NCBI GenBank assembly: GCA_028867035.1
Contig: JAGWHB010000002.1
Span: forward strand, 382,081-446,080
DNA from: Nitrososphaerota archaeon
GTDB lineage: Archaea > Thermoproteota > Nitrososphaeria > Nitrososphaerales > Gagatemarchaeaceae
Reading direction: 5' to 3'
Length of the DNA: 64,000 bases
A model generated the notes under the pieces. The model searched no databases, was not told the origin of the DNA, and was given only the letters and a program-made list of their open reading frames with translations. Below are positions 59,306 through 64,000 of this stretch, piece after piece. Numbering within the stretch: position 1 is the stretch's first letter; every line of letters begins with the position of its first letter. The position numbers and the translations under genes were made by a program.

Positions 59306-59836
59306 CTACATCTTTCGGGTCTTGCGGTAAAGGTCGCCGAGGAGGTTGATGAACGGCTTGACCTCCACCAGGAAGTCGTCGAACTTCCCCCGTTCGAACG
59401 TGGTGCTGCGCTTTCCGCCGTCGATGATAATCTTGGCTGCGAGCACGATGCCTCCGCTCCTGTCCGGGTCTGCCTTGAGCTTGGGGAAATGGATGAGCGC
59501 ACCGTAGCCGACCTTCCTCTTACCCTTCGTGAACACGACGTTGTAATACATGCTCAGTGTCTTGGTGAACTGAGCGAGCTGTTTCTTCCTGCTTTCGCTG
59601 CGCTTGACGCTGTCGAAGCCCTCCTCTTCCAGCGTGTCGACCATCTCCCTGAGTAGCTTCATCTCTCCGACTATCTTGGTGTAGCCCGCGTACTCGATGG
59701 GCATCTGATAGACGCTGTTCATCACAGAGTCCCAGTCGTCGATCACTGCAAATGTGTCTGTGTCCATGTTCATCTCGCGCTTGAGCTCGTCCGAGATGAT
59801 GTCCTCGACCGTGAGCTTCTTGGGCACGTAGGGCAC
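59306..59836 (-). CDS. Conserved-looking protein of unknown function, first gene of the KEOPS operon
   Basis: 176 aa, alpha/beta, with a basic region in the middle (KRSESRKKQLAQF) and an ordered C-terminal half (GALIHFPKLKADPDRSGGI). No family is recognised and no membrane segment or metal motif is seen. It lies 6 nt before kae1, so it is probably co-transcribed with the t6A/translation genes. Confidence 0.75.
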   Translation of the reverse strand: MPYVPKKLTVEDIISDELKREMNMDTDTFAVIDDWDSVMNSVYQMPIEYAGYTKIVGEMKLLREMVDTLEEEGFDSVKRSESRKKQLAQFTKTLSMYYNVVFTKGKRKVGYGALIHFPKLKADPDRSGGIVLAAKIIIDGGKRSTTFERGKFDDFLVEVKPFINLLGDLYRKTRKM

Positions 59837-59940
59837 CGAAGGGGGCGCCTAGTTATGGTTAACTCCTGTTCTTGTTCCTCTGGGCGACAGGCGATGGTGC
59901 AGCTTAAAATCGGATATACACCTCGAGGGAGACCGCCGCA

Positions 59941-60372
59941 GTGAAAGGCCCTATACAGTCGGTCGAGGTGTCCTACCTGCTCCACCAGACAGAAGATCCT
60001 GTGAAAGTCCAGGCGGCGGTGGGAGACCTGTTGGGGGTGAAGTCAGGGCCTGAGACTGAGAGCCTGGAGGGTCACTTCGGGAACGAGATCGTGAGGGCGA
60101 GATTCCATCTCACAGGAGAGGATGCGGAGGCTGCTTTCAAAGGGCTCGTCTCAAGGATGCCCGGCGGGATGAAGAAAGAGATCGCGGCAGGTATAAGCGC
60201 GTTCTTGGACGAGCACTCCGCCTTCTTCCTGCGGCTGGACAAGCAGCGCCTGGTTGGGGGCTCTCTGGCGCTCTCCGGGGGGGACTCCGTGAGGATAAAG
60301 GTCAAGCCGCGCATATTCATGCTCAAGGGCGGGGCCCGGCAGTTCTACTTGGGCCTGCTCGGGGTCGGATGA
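59941..60372 (+). CDS. COG1325/DUF54-like RNA-binding protein
   Basis: 143 aa. The pattern HQTEDPVKVQAAVGDLLG, LEGHFGNEIV and FFLRLDKQRLVGGSLALS matches the archaeal family related to exosome/RNase P associated proteins. GTG 59941 has a TATA-like ATATACA about 24 nt upstream, implying leaderless initiation. It abuts the next gene with no gap. Confidence 0.82.
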   Translation: MKGPIQSVEVSYLLHQTEDPVKVQAAVGDLLGVKSGPETESLEGHFGNEIVRARFHLTGEDAEAAFKGLVSRMPGGMKKEIAAGISAFLDEHSAFFLRLDKQRLVGGSLALSGGDSVRIKVKPRIFMLKGGARQFYLGLLGVG

Positions 60373-60672
60373 ATGGCGAAGAGATACGTGCTGCTCGTCG
60401 CCGACGCTGACCTGTCGGAAAACGAGAAGCAGGACCTGGCGGCCGTCCTGGAGCGCAGACACGGGAAAGTCAAACTGATTTCAGTCGACGGGAACCCGCG
60501 GGCGGTCATAGTGAAGACGAACAATCAGGTGGCGCCGGTCCTCCGTGACCCGGAGAACACGCTGATCATAGGCGGAAAGACACTGAAGACGGTGCTCACT
60601 TCCGGGGCTGTAGTTAACCTCAAAAGGAGAGCGTCGGAGGCGCACTCCAATGGCGAAGTACATGAGCGATGA
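60373..60672 (+). CDS. Possible RNase P Pop5/Rpp14-like protein
   Basis: 99 aa. In archaea the COG1325 gene is often next to RNase P protein genes, and this sequence has a comparable layout (VVKTNNQ-type strand AVIVKTNNQVAPVLRD, then LKTVLTSGAVVNLKRR like the SGT/S-K-R end of Pop5). The similarity is weak, so the name is tentative. It starts directly after the preceding stop and is overlapped by the SCP2 gene. Confidence 0.5.
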   Translation: MAKRYVLLVADADLSENEKQDLAAVLERRHGKVKLISVDGNPRAVIVKTNNQVAPVLRDPENTLIIGGKTLKTVLTSGAVVNLKRRASEAHSNGEVHER

Positions 60673-61027
60673 GTATGTCTCGCATGTGCAGGTGGCCCTC
60701 ACCCAGGACCCGAAGTGGGCGGAGACCACCAGGAACTTCAAGACCAGCATCGCGTTCAACGTGACGGACCTAGGACAGAGCTACGTGATGAGCGTAGAGA
60801 ACGGGGCGACCACGTTCCAGAAGGCTGCTCCGGGCGCCGCCGCTGAGTTCTCGTTCGACGGGACATACGACTCCTGGGTCAAGGTCGCGAAGGGGGAGCT
60901 GGACATGCAGTCCGCGGTCCTGAAGGGACAGTTGAAGTTCAGGGGGTCGCTGACCAAGATCCTGATGTACAAGGACAGGTTCATCAGGGTCGCAGAGATA
61001 ATGAGGGACGTCCCGAAAGAATTCTAG
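60650..61027 (+). CDS. SCP2 sterol-binding-domain protein
   Basis: 125 aa with an SCP2-like lipid-binding fold: strands containing IAFNVTDLGQSYVMSVENG, DGTYDSWVKVAKGELD and GQLKFRGSLTKILMY. It may present acyl-CoA or lipid to the convergent thiolase/acyl-CoA dehydrogenase set. ATG 60650 or 60662, overlapping the previous gene by up to 23 nt. Confidence 0.82.
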   Translation: MAKYMSDEYVSHVQVALTQDPKWAETTRNFKTSIAFNVTDLGQSYVMSVENGATTFQKAAPGAAAEFSFDGTYDSWVKVAKGELDMQSAVLKGQLKFRGSLTKILMYKDRFIRVAEIMRDVPKEF

Positions 61028-61455
61028 GCCCCGACGAACACATAGTACGGGTTCCCTTCACTGCTCGTCCTCGCTTCCACCCTCAACTTCATCCCGGGCT
61101 TCGCGTCCTCCGGCTTGACCCCTTCCAGCCAGGCGAGTGCCTTCAGGCCCCCGTGGAACTCGCCGATGGCTATGGTATAGGGACCGTTTCCGACGAAGCT
61201 GGCGGGGGTGACCTGCACGTGGGTGAACGTGACGAGCGTCGCTTCAAGGCCGAGGTCGAGCCATTCGAAGTCGCTCCCCATGCACTTCGGGCAGTCTGCC
61301 TGCGGAGGGAAGGAGACGTTGCCGCACTTCGAGCACTTCGTTGTGACGAACTTTCCCTGCTTCAGGGAGTCCCAGAACTCGTGGGTCCTGGAGATGGGGA
61401 TGTCGAACCTGAGGGTAAGGGCCCTCCGAGAATGCAGCTGGGGGTTCTCGGCCAA
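61024..61455 (-). CDS. DUF35 OB-fold/zinc-ribbon acyl-CoA-associated protein
   Basis: 143 aa with a rubredoxin-like zinc site (CSKCG ... CPKC, about residues 40-57) followed by an OB fold (ATLVTFTHVQVTPASFVG). In archaea such proteins bridge thiolase and its partner so that acetoacetyl-CoA is channelled. It begins right after the thiolase stop, supporting a complex with it. Confidence 0.9.
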   Translation of the reverse strand: MAENPQLHSRRALTLRFDIPISRTHEFWDSLKQGKFVTTKCSKCGNVSFPPQADCPKCMGSDFEWLDLGLEATLVTFTHVQVTPASFVGNGPYTIAIGEFHGGLKALAWLEGVKPEDAKPGMKLRVEARTSSEGNPYYVFVGA

Positions 61456-61456
61456 G

Positions 61457-62617
61457 TCAGTCCCTCGATAGTATCGTGACGTAGGCGTAGTGACCGGTCC
61501 CTCCGATGTTGTGGACCAGCCCGACTCCGTTCTTGATTGGTGCCTGATGGCTCCCCGCTTCCCCCCGGAGCTGCTTAGTTATCTCGACTGCCATGGAGAC
61601 GCCGGTGGCGCCTATCGGATGCCCTTTCGCCTTCAGGCCTCCGTCGAGGTTGACCGGTATCTTCCCTCCCAGCTCCGTCTGCCCTTCTCGGATCAGTTTA
61701 GCGGCCTCCCCCTTCTTGCAGAAGCCGAGGTCCTCGTAGGCCATCAGCTCGGCTATGGTGAAACAGTCGTGGGCCGTGGCCACGTCTATGTCCTGGGGGG
61801 TGACCTTGGCCATGGCGTACGCCCTCCCGGCGGCGTCGACGGCAGCACGGAGGCCGACGTAGTCGCTCCTGCGGCTCAGGTTCGCGGAGTCGGACGAGTA
61901 CCCGACCCCCTTGACCCAGACCGGGGTGTCGGTCAATTTCTTCGCGGTCTCCTCGGAAGCGAGGACCACAGCGGCCGACCCGTCCGAGAGCGGGCAGGCG
62001 TCATAGAGCTTGAGGGGCCAAGAGACCATCTGCGAGCCCAAGGCCTTCTCGAGGGTGATCTCCTTTTGGAACTGGGCGAGGGGATTCATCGCGCCATAGT
62101 GGTGCGCTTTCACCGCTACCCTGGACATGTCTTCTTCGGTGGTCCCGAACTTGTTCATGTGGGCCACGGCATAGAGGGCGTAGTAGGCGGGAAAAGTCAT
62201 CCCGTAGTTTTCGAACTCCCACATGTATGACCCGGCCCTTCCAATCAGCTCGACGGACGTCGAGGTGTCCACCTCCGTCATCTTCTCGACGCCCACGGCC
62301 ATCGCCACGTCTGTCTCTCCGCTCACGATGCTATTGTAAGCAGCCTTCACCGCGGCGCTCCCGCTCGCGCACGCAGCCTCCACCCTCATCGTACCTGCGC
62401 CGCTGAGCCCCGCATATTCACCGACTACCACGGCGGGGAGAGACTCCTCGTACCACCCCCCTGCGCTGCCCACGACCACGTTGCCTATGTCCTTCCTGTC
62501 CACCCCCGCGTCGTCGACCGCCTGTTTGATCGACTCGAAGGCGAGCTCCCCGACGTTGACGTCCGTCCTCCTCCCGAACTTGCTGTGGCCGATCCCTACG
62601 ACTGCGACGCGCTTCAT
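61457..62617 (-). CDS. Thiolase, archaeal SCP-x/acetyl-CoA acetyltransferase type
   Basis: 386 aa. The nucleophilic Cys is in EAACASGSAAV (about residue 84) and the His in GGLKAKGHPIGATG (about 335). The C-terminal segment GLVHNIGGTGHYAYV lacks the second Cys of classical thiolases, as usual for DUF35-paired archaeal thiolases. It condenses or cleaves acetoacetyl-CoA in lipid or isoprenoid metabolism. Confidence 0.93.
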   Translation of the reverse strand: MKRVAVVGIGHSKFGRRTDVNVGELAFESIKQAVDDAGVDRKDIGNVVVGSAGGWYEESLPAVVVGEYAGLSGAGTMRVEAACASGSAAVKAAYNSIVSGETDVAMAVGVEKMTEVDTSTSVELIGRAGSYMWEFENYGMTFPAYYALYAVAHMNKFGTTEEDMSRVAVKAHHYGAMNPLAQFQKEITLEKALGSQMVSWPLKLYDACPLSDGSAAVVLASEETAKKLTDTPVWVKGVGYSSDSANLSRRSDYVGLRAAVDAAGRAYAMAKVTPQDIDVATAHDCFTIAELMAYEDLGFCKKGEAAKLIREGQTELGGKIPVNLDGGLKAKGHPIGATGVSMAVEITKQLRGEAGSHQAPIKNGVGLVHNIGGTGHYAYVTILSRD

Positions 62618-62672
62618 GGATTATCGCCGTTTCGATATGTCAATCGTATTTCAATTTCTCTGAAGGCCGCGC

Positions 62673-63866
62673 CTAGCCGATTACTCCCATCTCTTTGGCG
62701 ACCTCCTTCATGATGGTGAGACGCTGGATGTCGTTGGTCCCCTCGTAGGTCTTTATGATCTGGGAGTCCCTGAGGATCCTCTCGACCTGGCTGTCGACGG
62801 AGACACCGTATGCACCCATTATCAGCATAGCCATGTGGGCGTTCTTCTCCGCAGCCTCGGTGGCGACTATCTTGGCTATCGAAGAGGCCTTGATGAAGTC
62901 CTTCCCCTTCTTTGTCAAGGTGGCGGCCCAGTAGGTCAGGAGGCGCGCCGTGTGGACCGCCGCGGTCATCTCAGCTATCTTGAACTGCACCTGCTGGTAG
63001 CTCAGGAGGTAGGTGTCGAAGGTCTGCCTCTGGGTGGAGTAGTTCAGGGCTGCCTCGAGCGCAGCCTGGGCCAGCCCGGTCCCCTGGGCCGCGACCCCGA
63101 CCCTGCCGTGGTCGTAGCAGGTGAGAGCGATCCTAACCCCTCGGCCGATCTCCCCGACTATGTTGCTTTCGGGCACCTCGAGGTTCTCGAATATGAGCTC
63201 GACGGGCTGGTCTCCCCTCAGCCCGATGACGTCGGTCCGCTGGCCGACGGTCAGCCCGGGCATCCCCTTCTCGGCTATGAAAGCAGTTATCCCGTGGTGC
63301 CTCTTCCCCTCTTCCTTGGGACTGGTCCTCGCGAAGATCAGGAAGATCTCCGCTTTGTCCCCGTTGGTGATGAACATCTTCTTGCCATTGATCACGTACT
63401 TGTCCCCGACCTTCTTCGCGGTGGTCGCGATTGCGGCGACGTCAGAGCCAGTGCCCGGCTCGGTCATGGCATGGGCCGCTATCTTCTCTCCCTTGGCTAT
63501 GGGGACCAGGTACTTCCTCTTCTGCTCCTCTGTCCCGAAAAGGAAGATCGGCGTCGACACCAGGTAGGTGGCCCCTACGACTGCGGAGAAAGCGGCAGAG
63601 AACCTCGCTATCTCCTCGGTGGCTATCACAAGTGAGAGGTCGTCCCCGCCCCCTCCACCGTATTCCTCGGGGAAAGGCACACCGAAGAGCCCGAGCTTGG
63701 CGGCGTGTTTGACCAGCTCCATGTCCATCTGGTTTTCCTTGTCGATCCTCTGGGTCGCCGGCGCGAGCTCCTTCTCAGCGAACTCCCGCACGGCCCTTCT
63801 GAAGGCCTCAAGCTCATCCGTTATCTTGATCTCGTAGTCTGTCGATTCGGGGTTTAGGGTACTCAT
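62673..63866 (-). CDS. Acyl-CoA dehydrogenase
   Basis: Introduces a trans-2 double bond in acyl-CoA, passing electrons via FAD to ETF. 397 aa with AMTEPGTGSDVAA (substrate/FAD region), YVINGKKMFITNGD, and the catalytic base in YEGTNDIQR near residue 375. It heads the thiolase/DUF35 operon and implies fatty- or branched-acid degradation. Confidence 0.95.
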   Translation of the reverse strand: MSTLNPESTDYEIKITDELEAFRRAVREFAEKELAPATQRIDKENQMDMELVKHAAKLGLFGVPFPEEYGGGGGDDLSLVIATEEIARFSAAFSAVVGATYLVSTPIFLFGTEEQKRKYLVPIAKGEKIAAHAMTEPGTGSDVAAIATTAKKVGDKYVINGKKMFITNGDKAEIFLIFARTSPKEEGKRHHGITAFIAEKGMPGLTVGQRTDVIGLRGDQPVELIFENLEVPESNIVGEIGRGVRIALTCYDHGRVGVAAQGTGLAQAALEAALNYSTQRQTFDTYLLSYQQVQFKIAEMTAAVHTARLLTYWAATLTKKGKDFIKASSIAKIVATEAAEKNAHMAMLIMGAYGVSVDSQVERILRDSQIIKTYEGTNDIQRLTIMKEVAKEMGVIG

Positions 63867-64000
63867 ACCGTCTTGGGGCTTCGATAACCGCTTGATTACC
63901 TTTTGGATACCTAGACTTCCAGTGGAAGATGATCCTTCTCATGTTCCCTCTGGGTTTAGGGTTCTCCGCTAATGCCCTGAGTGCTTCGTGGCTCTGGTAA
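63867..64000. other. Right-edge spacer, nothing supported
   Basis: 134 nt upstream of the acyl-CoA dehydrogenase. A 23-codon plus-strand frame from 63929 exists but has no supporting feature. The region presumably holds the promoter of the acyl-CoA operon and the edge of an unseen neighbour. Confidence 0.35.

Noticed and set aside
1..64000. CRISPR arrays, transposase genes, rRNA genes or a prophage
   Set aside because: No regularly spaced direct repeats, transposase or phage structural proteins, or rRNA sequence was recognised anywhere in the window.

Overview
This is a GC-rich (roughly 60 %) archaeal chromosome segment. The diagnostic genes are a complete spc-type ribosomal operon with the archaeal/eukaryotic-type proteins eS4, eL32, eL19, eL15 and eS1, plus SecY, a thermosome, FEN-1, aEF1-beta, diphthine synthase, an archaeal translin, KEOPS subunits and RNase P proteins. 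eL14 and eL34 are missing between adenylate kinase and Cbf5, two tRNAs have several non-canonical introns, and TATA boxes lie about 25 nt upstream of start codons (many TTG/GTG). Together these suggest a Nitrososphaerota (Thaumarchaeota)-like lineage. No amoA-type or autotrophy genes are visible; acyl-CoA dehydrogenase, thiolase, SDH and a solute symporter point to a heterotroph. The lineage is inference; the domain is clear.

Layout. 1-14.2 kb (minus strand): IMP dehydrogenase running off the left edge, tRNA-Ser(GGA), then one long operon read leftwards from uL22 through uS3, uL29, Rnp1, uS17, uL14, uL24, eS4, uL5, uS14, uS8, uL6, eL32, eL19, uL18, uS5, uL30, uL15, SecY, AdkA, an EMC3/TMCO1-like insertase, Cmk and Cbf5. 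14.4-18.0 kb: succinate dehydrogenase, with sdhAB on the plus strand converging on a membrane-anchor pair on the minus strand. 18.0-25.1 kb: SUF iron-sulfur cluster genes (C, B, D, Rieske, S, U). SufS is interrupted by a 483-residue intein exactly at its PLP-lysine motif, and a matching 14-bp palindrome sits upstream of both sufC and sufB. 25.2-35.4 kb: a GAF-type methionine sulfoxide reductase, aquaporin, thermosome, an ornithine-cyclodeaminase-like enzyme, DUF371, a mevalonate-diphosphate-decarboxylase-like GHMP protein, SDR and MDR oxidoreductases, and an SSS symporter with its DUF3311 partner.

35.5-42.3 kb: a GltD-like flavoprotein; a LAGLIDADG endonuclease lying between an intact tRNA-Lys(CTT) with three introns and a second tRNA 3' fragment; diphthine synthase-DUF357; RibL-like FAD synthetase; translin; a poorly explained low-GC stretch; and a resolvase-like nuclease. 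42.3-53.5 kb: metabolic and information-processing genes (threonine dehydratase, FEN-1, aEF1-beta, geranylgeranyl reductase, Pth2, TruD, FNR, eL15, SerA-like, YchF-like GTPase). 53.5-59.8 kb: a minus-strand operon of an unknown protein, Kae1, Bud32, uS15, a DHH nuclease, Pcc1, SerRS and eS1, which links t6A tRNA modification with translation. 59.9-63.9 kb: a COG1325-like RNA-binding protein, a possible Pop5-like protein and an SCP2 protein, facing a thiolase/DUF35/acyl-CoA dehydrogenase set.

The most noteworthy items are the selfish elements (the SufS intein with an internal helix-turn-helix, and the endonuclease at tRNA-Lys), the two triple-intron tRNAs, the candidate SUF operator, the enlarged EMC3-like protein, and a decarboxylase homologue lacking its catalytic Asp.
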